Source: Caulobacteraceae bacterium (GTDB lineage Bacteria > Pseudomonadota > Alphaproteobacteria > Caulobacterales > Caulobacteraceae). From it: a DNA stretch of 32,861 nt. The notes under the pieces were generated by a model. That model searched no databases. It was not told the origin of the DNA and was given only the letters and a program-made list of their open reading frames with translations. Location: contig JANXTX010000252.1 in the NCBI GenBank assembly GCA_025352165.1, forward strand, positions 1-32,861, read 5' to 3'. Position 1 is the first letter of the stretch; the number at the start of each line of letters is the position of its first letter. Both the position numbers and the translations under genes were made by a program. Positions 19,027 through 27,137 of this stretch are shown piece after piece.

Positions 19027-19490
19027 TCCCCTGGCTCGTCCGCCAACCCTTCATCACTGAGAAACTGGGCAAAATCCTCGGTCTTGCGAAAATCGCGATA
19101 GACCGAAGCGTAGCGGACATAGGCGACGTCATCGAGAGACTTCAGCGCCTTCATCACCATCTCACCAACAACGGTCGACGGCAGCTCGGTCTCTCCGAGA
19201 CTCTCCAACTGCCGTACAATTCCATTCACCATTCGCTCGACCCGATCATGGTCCAGTGGGCGCTTACGGGTGGCGATCGAGATCGAGCGAACGAGCTTCT
19301 CGCGGTCGAATGGCGCACGGCGTCCCGAGCGCTTGAGGATGGTCAACTCTCGAAGCTGCACACGTTCGAAAGTGGTGAAGCGACCGCCGCACTGCTGACA
19401 ATGACGCCTTCGTCGAATCGAAGAGCCATCGTCCGAAGGACGGCTATCCTTAACCTGGCTTTCGAGTTCACCGCAGAACGGGCATCGCAT
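19023..19490 (-). CDS. nrdR: Transcriptional repressor NrdR
   Basis: An ATP/dATP-sensing zinc-ribbon repressor of ribonucleotide reductase genes. It has 155 residues. The N-terminal ribbon [18 protein letters not shown] and [15 protein letters not shown] supplies the four cysteines. The ATP-cone follows with [18 protein letters not shown] and the conserved [20 protein letters not shown]. It lies 25 nt after glyA and couples to ribD by ATGA, the common glyA-nrdR-ribD order. No NrdR boxes were found in the window and no nrd genes are present. Confidence 0.96.
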   Translation of the reverse strand: MRCPFCGELESQVKDSRPSDDGSSIRRRRHCQQCGGRFTTFERVQLRELTILKRSGRRAPFDREKLVRSISIATRKRPLDHDRVERMVNGIVRQLESLGETELPSTVVGEMVMKALKSLDDVAYVRYASVYRDFRKTEDFAQFLSDEGLADEPGE

Positions 19491-19515
19491 GGTCCTGTGC
19501 CCCTCGCAGTTTCAA

Positions 19516-20817
19516 TCAGCCGTAGATCGGAAAACGGGCCGTAAGGTCAAGAACAGCTGCGCGCACGCGCGCTTCGACTTCAGCATTGCCCTCTTCACCA
19601 TTACCCGCAAGGCCGTCAACGACCTCACCGATCAGTTGGCCGATTCTGCGGAATTCTGCGGGACCGAAACCACGGGTGGTGCCAGCAGGAGTACCAAGAC
19701 GAATGCCCGAACTTACCGCCGGAGGCCTGGGATCAAAGGGGATCGTACTACGGCTGCAGGTGATATTGGCGCGCCCAAGGCTATCCTCCGCGGCCTTGCC
19801 GCTCACATCCTTTGGCGTCAGGTCAACGACCATCAGATGGCTGTCGGTCCCCCCCGCCACAACTTTCATCCCGGCGACGGCCACGGCATCGGCGAGGACC
19901 CGGGCATTGTCGATGACGCTTTGGGCATAGAGTTTGAAGTCCGGACGCAGCGCTTCACCGAAGGCGACGGCCTTGGCGGCGATCACATGCATCAGGGGGC
20001 CACCCTGCAGTCCTGGAAACACCGCGGCGTCGATCTTCTTGCCGAGCTTCCGATCATTCGAGAGGATCATGCCTCCCCTGGGACCGCGAAGGGTCTTGTG
20101 GGTGGTGGTGGTGACGACGTGGGCGTGCGGCAGCGGACTTGGGAAAACGCCTGCGGCGACCAGGCCCGCGAAGTGAGCCATATCGACCATCAAATATGCG
20201 CCCACGCTGTCAGCGATCGATCGAAAGCGAGCAAAATCAATGACGCGACTGTAGGCCGAGCCGCCCGCGATGATCAGCTTCGGGCTATGCTCGCGCGCCA
20301 GTTCCTCAAGCCCCTCATAGTCAATTATCTGGTCCTGCTGGCGGACGGTGTAGGCGACGGGGTTGAACCACATACCGGACTGATTGACTGACTTCCCGTG
20401 GGTCAGGTGCCCGCCAGCGTTGAGATCCATGCCCATAAAGGTGTCGCCCGGCTTCATCAAAGCCATGAACACTGCCTGGTTTGCCTGCGAACCGGAGTGT
20501 GGCTGGACGTTGGCCCATTTGCAATCGAACAGCCTTCGGGCGCGTTCAATGGCGAGGGTCTCCACCTCGTCGACATACTCGCAGCCGCCGTAATAGCGCC
20601 GCCCAGGATAGCCCTCCGCATACTTGTTGGTGAGGATAGAACCCTGCGCGTCGAGGACTGCACGGGAGACGATATTCTCCGATGCGATCAGTTCGATCTG
20701 GTTTTTCTGGCGTCGGAGTTCCCGCCCGACGGCAGCGAATATAGCCTCGTCTGCCTGCGCAAGGTCGTTGGCAAAGAACGGATCGGCGGCCGCGGTCGCC
20801 TGGACTTGGGCGGTCAT
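19516..20817 (-). CDS. glyA: Serine hydroxymethyltransferase
   Basis: A PLP enzyme interconverting serine and glycine with tetrahydrofolate; 433 residues. Motifs: [33 protein letters not shown], the PLP region [16 protein letters not shown] with the Schiff-base Lys, and [22 protein letters not shown] lies 6 nt upstream of the ATG. Odd point: the loop that is normally NKN before IPFD reads [13 protein letters not shown], i.e. both asparagines and the lysine are replaced (codons AGC CGT AGT). The last Asn of NKN in E. coli (Asn347) contacts folate, so substrate affinity may be altered. It probably heads the glyA-to-thiL operon. Confidence 0.95.
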   Translation of the reverse strand: MTAQVQATAAADPFFANDLAQADEAIFAAVGRELRRQKNQIELIASENIVSRAVLDAQGSILTNKYAEGYPGRRYYGGCEYVDEVETLAIERARRLFDCKWANVQPHSGSQANQAVFMALMKPGDTFMGMDLNAGGHLTHGKSVNQSGMWFNPVAYTVRQQDQIIDYEGLEELAREHSPKLIIAGGSAYSRVIDFARFRSIADSVGAYLMVDMAHFAGLVAAGVFPSPLPHAHVVTTTTHKTLRGPRGGMILSNDRKLGKKIDAAVFPGLQGGPLMHVIAAKAVAFGEALRPDFKLYAQSVIDNARVLADAVAVAGMKVVAGGTDSHLMVVDLTPKDVSGKAAEDSLGRANITCSRSTIPFDPRPPAVSSGIRLGTPAGTTRGFGPAEFRRIGQLIGEVVDGLAGNGEEGNAEVEARVRAAVLDLTARFPIYG

Positions 20818-21189
20818 GAGTCGCCTCCTGAATGCGTGGAAGCCCTACTTAATCCGACCGGCCCGCCAATCAACCTCGCCAGCCCCAACGCGGCGCAAAA
20901 GGGCGCCTAGCGCGGTGATTACCGAAAAGTCGTCATGGACAGTGATAAAGGGGGCCAGCGCTCGAACCACATCCGGCCAGCGTCAAATCGGACAGCTTCG
21001 GCGCCCCGCAGCGAGATGCCAAACTCGTAGGTGCCGGACGGGCCTCAATGGGGAACACGACAACTCCCGCAATAGCGAGCCGAACGATGGCTCCGCATCA
21101 GCATCAAGATTTCGCTTCATTTCCAATTTAGTTAGGGCGGGAGCACTGTTTTAGGCGCACCTTACCCACCAACGCGGATTTCCCAACTG
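20818..21189. other. 372-nt intergenic region between glyA and the phosphoesterase array
   Basis: No convincing gene is present on either strand. It separates divergent glyA and the first phosphoesterase, so promoters for both should lie here. I see a small stem GGCGC-AAAAGG-GCGCC (20892-20907) but no good -35/-10 pair and no Pho-box-like tandem CTGTCA repeat. It marks the change from conserved core genes to accessory genes. It may contain decayed sequence. Confidence 0.5.
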
Positions 21190-22554
21190 ATGAAATCAAT
21201 GACGAAGTTCGCGATTTTGGTGTTGCTGGGCGCAATAGTAGCCACTGCGGCAAACGCCGACATTCCCGTGGTGCAACACGTCGTCATCATAGTGCAGGAA
21301 AATCGGACGCCGGATAACCTGTTTCATGGACTTCCCGCCCTATTGCCCGGAGCGGATATCGCCGACAGCGGCCCGAACTCCAAAGGCCAGACAATTCGGC
21401 TAACAGCGGTCGCACTCGCTAACACCTATGACCTCTCTCACCGCCATTCGGCCTTCCAGGACATGTATGACAACGGTCGCCTCGATGGCGCCGACCTGTT
21501 GAAATGCAAGGAGAACAACGGATCTCACTGTCCACCGAACTCTCAGTTCAAATATGTGAACCCAGCCGATGTAGCCCCATACTTCTACCTCGCGACCCAT
21601 TATGGCTTCGCCAACAGAATGTTCCAGAGCAACCAGGGACCCAGCCTGCCCGCCCATCAGTTCATTCTGGGCGGCACCTCACAGCCGACCGCTACCAGCC
21701 TTTTTTTCGCATCGGACAATCCGACCGGAAACGCTAACGCCAATGGCTGCGATGCCAAGAGCGCCACCCGGATCAAACTGGTCGGGCCTAACCGGATGAA
21801 ATCGAGCATGTACCCGTGTTTTGAACACGCAACGCTCACCGACCTGATCGACAGCCCGCCAAAGGGCGCCAGGCAGGGCATCACCTGGCGTTACTACACA
21901 CCGTCGGAAGGCTCGATCTGGACCGCGCCTGAGGGCATTCGGCACATGTGCATTCCAGGTGGCAACCCACCAACCTGCAAGGGTCCCGACTGGACGAACG
22001 GCAAGATATCACTCAATCCCGCCCAGGTGCTTACGGATATCCAGACGGGGAAGCTCGCCTCGGTCAGCTGGGTGATTCCGACAATCCAGGAATCCGACCA
22101 TGCATCCAGCAACGACGGGTCTGGTCCGTCCTGGGTCGCATCGGTGGTCAATGAGATCGGCAGCAGCACCTACTGGAACAGCACCGTTATCCTGATCGTG
22201 TGGGACGACTGGGGCGGATGGTACGATCACGTACCACCGCCGATCGACACCAAGTACGGGTACTATGAAAACGGCTTTCGTGTGCCGCTGCTCGTCGTAT
22301 CGCCCTATACACCCGTCGGCTATGTTTCGCGGACGACGCATACTTTCGGGAGCATCCTGAAATTCATAGAAACAGCCTACGGGCTGCCGCTGATCGCTCC
22401 TGGCACATATGTCGATTCACGCGCCGACGACCTTTCGGATTTCTTCAATTTTTCGAAGCCGCCGCGACCGTTCCAGACCGTTCCCGCGGCCCTTGACCGG
22501 ACCTTTTTCCTCAATGATCACAGGCCCCTGACCGGCCCCGACAGCGATCAGTGA
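21190..22554 (+). CDS. Secreted PF04185-family phosphoesterase, copy 1
   Basis: A 454-residue exported protein: signal peptide with cleavage after ANA (residues 21-23), then the phosphoesterase domain (phospholipase C / acid phosphatase family). Family motifs: VVIIVQENRTPDNLFHG (Glu37-Asn38 likely metal ligands), YDLSHRHSAF, QSNQGPSLPAHQF (Ser152, the probable nucleophile by analogy with Francisella AcpA), SDH at 302-304, and WDDWGGWYDHV (Asp339-Asp340 metal ligands). Six cysteines (106, 114, 187, 210, 254, 263) recur in all four copies and suggest three periplasmic disulfides. The likely reaction is hydrolysis of a phosphate ester; the substrate (phospholipid, nucleotide or other) cannot be told. 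The ribosome site is weak. Confidence 0.88.
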   Translation: MKSMTKFAILVLLGAIVATAANADIPVVQHVVIIVQENRTPDNLFHGLPALLPGADIADSGPNSKGQTIRLTAVALANTYDLSHRHSAFQDMYDNGRLDGADLLKCKENNGSHCPPNSQFKYVNPADVAPYFYLATHYGFANRMFQSNQGPSLPAHQFILGGTSQPTATSLFFASDNPTGNANANGCDAKSATRIKLVGPNRMKSSMYPCFEHATLTDLIDSPPKGARQGITWRYYTPSEGSIWTAPEGIRHMCIPGGNPPTCKGPDWTNGKISLNPAQVLTDIQTGKLASVSWVIPTIQESDHASSNDGSGPSWVASVVNEIGSSTYWNSTVILIVWDDWGGWYDHVPPPIDTKYGYYENGFRVPLLVVSPYTPVGYVSRTTHTFGSILKFIETAYGLPLIAPGTYVDSRADDLSDFFNFSKPPRPFQTVPAALDRTFFLNDHRPLTGPDSDQ

Positions 22555-22610
22555 TACTGTCTCCCGCCATGGAATAGCACATGGAAAGGTCGCGTTCGCA
22601 GTGTTCATCC

Positions 22611-22628
22611 CCGGTTCAGAATAACCGG
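22611..22628. repeat. Inverted repeat in spacer between copies 1 and 2
   Basis: CCGGTT-CAGAAT-AACCGG is a perfect 6-bp stem with a 6-nt loop in the 114-nt spacer, 57 nt after the stop of copy 1. It has no U-run. It could be a weak terminator, processing site or protein-binding palindrome. Confidence 0.45.
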
Positions 22629-22668
22629 TGCTTCAAACCGCAATCCACTGATTTCGGAGGGCGCCAAT

Positions 22669-24039
22669 TTGAGAGTCTCGGTGAAACCTGTAGTCGCCTG
22701 TGGGCTCGCGGCAGCTTCGATTATCGTTAGCCCCGCGATTGCAGACAATCCGGTAGTTCAGCATGTTGTGGTGATTTTCCAGGAAAACCGATCCGTCGAC
22801 AATCTTTTCCATGGCCTCAATGTAGTCCTACCAAAGGCGGATATCGCAAGCACCGGGCAGAACTCATCCGGCCAGGCAATCACACTCACCCCGGTTCGCC
22901 TGGCGAACAACTTCGACCTTTCACATTCGTACGCCTCGTTCCAGCTAATGTACGACAACGGAAAGATGGACGGCGCAAACTTCGTGCAATGCACACCCAA
23001 CGGAGGAGCATCCTGTCCAATCAACCCTGAGTTTGAGTACGTCGATCCCGCCGACGTCATTCCTTATTTCTACCTGGCGGTGAACTACGGTTTTGCAAAC
23101 CGCATGTTCCAGAGTAACCAGGGACCGAGTCTGCCGGCCCACCAATTCATCATTGGCGCCACCTCACAAATTTCCGCGACAAGTATGTTTTTTGCCGCCG
23201 ACAATCCCTTGCCGTTCCCCGTCAAAACGGTTGGCTGCGATTCTCCTTCCTCCGAAAATGTGGCGCTGGTTGGTCCGAACGGCATGACATCGTCTGCTCA
23301 CCCCTGTTTTGAGCACGCAACGCTCACGGATTTGATCGACAATCCGCCAGCAGGCGCCCGCAAGGGTATAAGCTGGCGATACTACACCCCAAACGAGGGG
23401 GGACTATGGAGTGCGCCTGACGCAGTGCGTCATATGTGCCGCCCGGCCGGCACGCCCGTGAAGTGCCAGGGCACCGACTGGACGGACGGTAAGATCGTGC
23501 TCAATCCGGCCCAGGTTCTGACAGATGTCGCCCAGAATAGGCTGGCGTCGGTGAGTTGGGTAATTCCGACCGGAGCTGAATCCGATCATGCTGGCGGAAA
23601 TGACGGCTCAGGCCCATCATGGGTCGCATCGGTCGTGAACTCGATCGGCAACAGCGCTTATTGGAAGAATACGGTAATCCTTATCACGTGGGACGACTGG
23701 GGAGGCTGGTATGACCACGTCCCTCCCCCGCTGGATCCCAACTATGGCTACATCGAAAACGGCTTCCGCGTGCCACTTTTGGTCGTGTCCGCCTACACGC
23801 CCGCAGGCTACGTCTCTCAGCAGACTCATACGTTCGGCAGCATTGTGAGGTTCATCGAAACCGCGTTCGGCCTGCCAGTGATTCCGCCCGGTACATTGCA
23901 GGATGCACGCTCAGACGACCTATCGGACTTCTTCAACTTCTCAGCCCCGCCACGAACTTTCCAGACGGCGCCGGCCCCCCTCGGCCCGGAATTTTTCCTG
24001 CACGATCACCGACCTCCGGTTGATCCCGACTCTGAATAG
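22669..24039 (+). CDS. Secreted PF04185-family phosphoesterase, copy 2
   Basis: 456 residues, paralogous to its three neighbours. It starts at TTG with an excellent GGAGGG 7 nt upstream; a GTG at 22681 is possible but too far from that site. Signal peptide ending SPAIA. The first catalytic motif is altered to ENRSVDNLFHG (ENRTPDN in the other three), while Glu-Asn, NQGPSLPAHQF, SDH and WDDWGGWYDHV are intact. All six cysteines are kept. It is most like copy 3 (shared FQLMYDNGKMDG, VIPYFYLAVNYGF, SAYTPAGYVSQQTHTFGS), pointing to a recent duplication between these two. Function as for copy 1; substrate unknown. Confidence 0.87.
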   Translation: MRVSVKPVVACGLAAASIIVSPAIADNPVVQHVVVIFQENRSVDNLFHGLNVVLPKADIASTGQNSSGQAITLTPVRLANNFDLSHSYASFQLMYDNGKMDGANFVQCTPNGGASCPINPEFEYVDPADVIPYFYLAVNYGFANRMFQSNQGPSLPAHQFIIGATSQISATSMFFAADNPLPFPVKTVGCDSPSSENVALVGPNGMTSSAHPCFEHATLTDLIDNPPAGARKGISWRYYTPNEGGLWSAPDAVRHMCRPAGTPVKCQGTDWTDGKIVLNPAQVLTDVAQNRLASVSWVIPTGAESDHAGGNDGSGPSWVASVVNSIGNSAYWKNTVILITWDDWGGWYDHVPPPLDPNYGYIENGFRVPLLVVSAYTPAGYVSQQTHTFGSIVRFIETAFGLPVIPPGTLQDARSDDLSDFFNFSAPPRTFQTAPAPLGPEFFLHDHRPPVDPDSE

Positions 24040-24077
24040 CGGTCATTCGTCGTGATCGGCACTGCAATCGCGGACGC

Positions 24078-24099
24078 ACGGTGGTTGCTCAACCTCCGT
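24078..24099. repeat. Inverted repeat in spacer between copies 2 and 3
   Basis: ACGGTGGTTG and CAACCTCCGT form 10-nt arms with one T-T mismatch around a CT centre, 38 nt after the stop of copy 2. It has no U-run. It differs in sequence from the hairpins in the other two spacers. Confidence 0.45.
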
Positions 24100-24179
24100 C
24101 ATGAATGGACATCCCAAGAGATGAACACGATTGTCGCAACGGAATCGACAGAACAAACGGGCCAGGAGCAATGATCGAT

Positions 24180-25547
24180 ATGGGACTTTCACTGAAGTCT
24201 GTTTTCGGCGGGGTCATCTGCGCAGCGATTGTGAGCGTGTCGCCTGCGCTGGCGGAGATCCCGACGGTTCAGCATATCGTGATAATTTTCCAGGAGAACA
24301 GGACGCCCGACAACCTGTTTCATGGACTCAATGCCGTTTTGCCTTCAGCCGATATCGCCAATAGCGGCAAGAACTCACATGGTCAGACGATTACGCTAAC
24401 CAGGGGAAGGCTGGCCAACACCTTCGACCTTTCCCACGCACATGACGCTTTTCAGTTGATGTACGACAACGGAAAAATGGACGGCGGCGACCTGAACACC
24501 TGCAAGCCGAGTCAAGGGACGACTTGTCCAGTGAACCCCGCTTTCGAATATGTCGATCCAGCCGACGTGATCCCGTACTTCTACCTGGCGGTGAACTATG
24601 GCTTCGCCAACCGGATGTTCCAAAGCAATCAGGGACCCAGTCTGCCGGCGCATCAGTTCATCATCAGCGGAACGTCCCAGACCAGCGCGACCAGCGTGTT
24701 TTTCGCGTCCGACAATCCGGGTAATGCGAAAAAGTCTAATAAGGGTTGTGACGCGCCGTCCAACACACTGGTGAATCTGGTCGGCCCGAGTGGATCGACT
24801 TCTTCCACATTTCCTTGCTTTGAACACGCCACGCTCACCGACCTCATCGATAATCCGCCGGCCGGTGCAAGGCAGGGCATAACATGGCGCTACTATGCCC
24901 CATCGGAAGGAAGCCTCTGGACCGGTCCCAATGCCATCCGCCACATGTGCGTTCCCGGAACGAACAACAATTGCACCGGCGCCGACTGGTCCGACGGCAA
25001 GATTGTGCTCAATCCCGCGCAGGTGCTGACGGATATTGCCCAGAACAATCTGGCCTCGGTGAGCTGGGTGAACCCGACCGGACTGGAGTCGGATCACGCA
25101 AGTGGCAACGACGGGTCTGGACCAGCGTGGGTTGCCTCGGTCGTCAATGCTATTGGCAACAGCGCATATTGGAAGAGCACGGTGATCCTGATCACCTGGG
25201 ATGACTGGGGAGGCTGGTACGACCACGTTCCGCCGCCGATCGATGCCCAGTACGGCTACTACGAGAACGGATTCCGCGTGCCACTGTTGGTGGTTTCCGC
25301 CTACACGCCAGCAGGATACGTCTCACAACAGACACACACATTCGGCAGCATTCTGAAATTCATCGAAACCGCATTTTCCCTGCCTGTGGTTCCCCCAGGG
25401 ACCTTCGCTGACTCGCGGTCAGACGATCTGTCGGATTTCTTCAATTTCTCCGCGCCGCCGCGAAACTTCCAGAACGTCCCGTCCCCGCTCTCGCCCGAAT
25501 TCTTTCAACACGACAAAAGGCCTGCGGTGGCGCCTGATACAGAATAA
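24180..25547 (+). CDS. Secreted PF04185-family phosphoesterase, copy 3
   Basis: 455 residues from the ATG at 24180 (MGLSLKSVFGG), which has AGGAG 10 nt upstream. ATGs at 24171 (only 2 nt from AGGAG) and 24105 are less likely because they place extra polar residues before the signal peptide (cleavage after SPALA). It has ENRTPDNLFHG, FDLSHAHDAF, NQGPSLPAHQF, ESDHASGNDGSGP, WDDWGGWYDHV and all six cysteines, so it appears catalytically competent. It carries a Lys/Ser insertion (NAKKSNKGCD) at the variable loop, and WVNPT where the others have WVIPT. Probable periplasmic or secreted phosphatase or phospholipase; substrate not deducible. Confidence 0.87.
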   Translation: MGLSLKSVFGGVICAAIVSVSPALAEIPTVQHIVIIFQENRTPDNLFHGLNAVLPSADIANSGKNSHGQTITLTRGRLANTFDLSHAHDAFQLMYDNGKMDGGDLNTCKPSQGTTCPVNPAFEYVDPADVIPYFYLAVNYGFANRMFQSNQGPSLPAHQFIISGTSQTSATSVFFASDNPGNAKKSNKGCDAPSNTLVNLVGPSGSTSSTFPCFEHATLTDLIDNPPAGARQGITWRYYAPSEGSLWTGPNAIRHMCVPGTNNNCTGADWSDGKIVLNPAQVLTDIAQNNLASVSWVNPTGLESDHASGNDGSGPAWVASVVNAIGNSAYWKSTVILITWDDWGGWYDHVPPPIDAQYGYYENGFRVPLLVVSAYTPAGYVSQQTHTFGSILKFIETAFSLPVVPPGTFADSRSDDLSDFFNFSAPPRNFQNVPSPLSPEFFQHDKRPAVAPDTE

Positions 25548-25574
25548 TGGCTTCTCGCCACTCATGTGCTTCGC

Positions 25575-25634
25575 GGACCCACTATCGGCCATTCTTTGCA
25601 CGCGGTGCGCGATGGCCAACGCGCTTGAGGGTCC
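25575..25634. repeat. Nested inverted repeats in spacer between copies 3 and 4
   Basis: Three nested pairs are visible: GGACCC (25575-25580) with GGGTCC (25629-25634), GGCCAT (25587-25592) with ATGGCC (25612-25617), and GCAC (25598-25601) with GTGC (25605-25608). Together they would fold into one long stem with internal loops, starting 28 nt after the stop of copy 3. No U-run follows. It may be a terminator-like or processing structure. Confidence 0.5.
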
Positions 25635-25749
25635 GTCCTCGATGGCTGATTGAACTGGGGGCGCCGTATCGGGTCAAGAGAGTAGCGTACGCGGACATCG
25701 CGGCAGTATGCTGGCGCGCATCATCGCGGTGTTGCAAGGAGCAAAAGGG

Positions 25750-27120
25750 ATGGAAAACTTAATCAAGATCGTGCTGGGCGGCCCATTCTTCGTCACGATA
25801 CTGGGGCTGCAGCCGGCCCTCGCCGACATCCCTGCTGTGCAGCATGTAGTGATCATCTTCCAGGAGAACCGGACCCCCGACAATCTGTTTCACGGACTGA
25901 CCAAATACTTGCCGACCGCCGACATCGCCAACAACGGGCTGGACTCAAAAGGTCACACGATCAAGCTGACTTCGGTTCCGCTCGCTGGCAAATACGATAT
26001 GGATCATTCGAATGCGGCCTTCGTCTCAATGTACGACGGAGGCAAGATCGACGGCGCCGATCTTATTTCCTGCCAGCCGAGTTCCGGCGCCAAATGTCCG
26101 CCTGATCCTGCGTTCAGATTTGTCCAGCCCTCCGACGTCGCCCCATATTTCTATCTGGCCGAAAATTACGGCTTCGCTAATCGGATGTTCCAGAGCAACC
26201 AGGGCCCCAGCTTTCCCGCGCACCAGTTCATCATCGCCGGAACCTCGCAACCAGGCGCCACCAGCTTGTTCTTCGCCGCGAACGACCCCTTCCCGATAGC
26301 CCCCGGCGGCGCAGGGTGTAATGCCGCAGCCGCTACGAAGGTCCTTATGATTGGACCAGACAATATGAAATCCAGGGGCGCGCCATGTTTTGAGCACGGA
26401 ACACTGACCGACCTGATCGACAACCCGCCCGCAAGTGCAAGACAGGGGATTACTTGGCGCTACTATACGCCGACAGAGGGAAGCATCTGGACCGCGCCGA
26501 ACGCCATCCGCCATATGTGCCAGCCCAGTACGTCCGCAAATGCCTGCGTGGGCCCCGACTGGACCGACGGCAAAATCATCACCAATTCGGCCCAAATACT
26601 GACCGACGTTGCGCATAGCAACCTAGCTTCCGTCAGCTGGGTGATACCAACCAGCCTGGAGTCGGATCACGCGGGCGGCACCGATGGAACAGGTCCAGCC
26701 TGGGTCGCCTCATTGGTCAATGCCATCGGCAACAGTGCCTACTGGAGCAACACCGTCATCCTGATCACCTGGGACGATTGGGGGGGGTGGTACGATCATG
26801 TGTCTCCACCGATCGACAACCAATATGGATACTACGAGAATGGCTTCCGCGTGCCACTGCTCGTGGTCTCGCCCTACACCCCGGCTGGCTATGTCTCACA
26901 GGTGCCCCACACATTTGGCAGCATCCTGAAGTTCATCGAGACCGCTTATGGCCTTCCGGTCATTCCACCGGGCACGTTCCAGGATGCACGCTCGGACGAC
27001 CTGTCCGACTTCTTCAATTTTTCGATGCCCCCGAGACCCTTTCAGACTGTGCCGGCAACGCCGGGCGCGGACTTTTTCCTGCATGACAAGAGACCGGCGG
27101 AGGGGCCGGATACAGACTAG
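25750..27120 (+). CDS. Secreted PF04185-family phosphoesterase, copy 4
   Basis: 456 residues from the ATG at 25750 (MENLIKIVLGG), which has AGGAG 8 nt upstream; the earlier ATG at 25708 would put 14 extra residues in front of the signal peptide. Signal peptide ending QPALA. Motifs intact: ENRTPDNLFHG, YDMDHSNAAF, NQGPSFPAHQF, ESDHAGGTDGTGP, WDDWGGWYDHV; six cysteines. It is the most divergent copy: SPPIDN replaces PPPID after the WYDHV motif, and FEHG replaces FEHA. It converges on the K+ channel gene with only 17 nt between the stop codons. Same predicted activity as the other copies; substrate unknown. Confidence 0.87.
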   Translation: MENLIKIVLGGPFFVTILGLQPALADIPAVQHVVIIFQENRTPDNLFHGLTKYLPTADIANNGLDSKGHTIKLTSVPLAGKYDMDHSNAAFVSMYDGGKIDGADLISCQPSSGAKCPPDPAFRFVQPSDVAPYFYLAENYGFANRMFQSNQGPSFPAHQFIIAGTSQPGATSLFFAANDPFPIAPGGAGCNAAAATKVLMIGPDNMKSRGAPCFEHGTLTDLIDNPPASARQGITWRYYTPTEGSIWTAPNAIRHMCQPSTSANACVGPDWTDGKIITNSAQILTDVAHSNLASVSWVIPTSLESDHAGGTDGTGPAWVASLVNAIGNSAYWSNTVILITWDDWGGWYDHVSPPIDNQYGYYENGFRVPLLVVSPYTPAGYVSQVPHTFGSILKFIETAYGLPVIPPGTFQDARSDDLSDFFNFSMPPRPFQTVPATPGADFFLHDKRPAEGPDTD

Positions 27121-27137
27121 GCCAGCCTCAGCGCCCC

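Noticed and set aside
19489-20391. 300-codon plus-strand open frame
   Set aside because: Antisense to glyA, with no domain signature.
18383-20900. FMN riboswitch for the rib genes
   Set aside because: The rib genes are internal to a tightly overlapping run from glyA, leaving no leader; nothing upstream of glyA resembles the conserved RFN fold.
20624-21154. 176-codon plus-strand frame reaching into the glyA-array gap
   Set aside because: It starts inside glyA antisense and shows no recognisable protein features; the gap is better called non-coding.
20818-21189. Pho box upstream of the phosphoesterase array
   Set aside because: No pair of CTGTCA-like direct repeats with the right spacing was visible, so PhoB control is not claimed.
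24396-25226. 276-codon minus-strand open frame
   Set aside because: Antisense to phosphoesterase copy 3; similar shadow frames occur opposite the other copies, reflecting their shared codon pattern.
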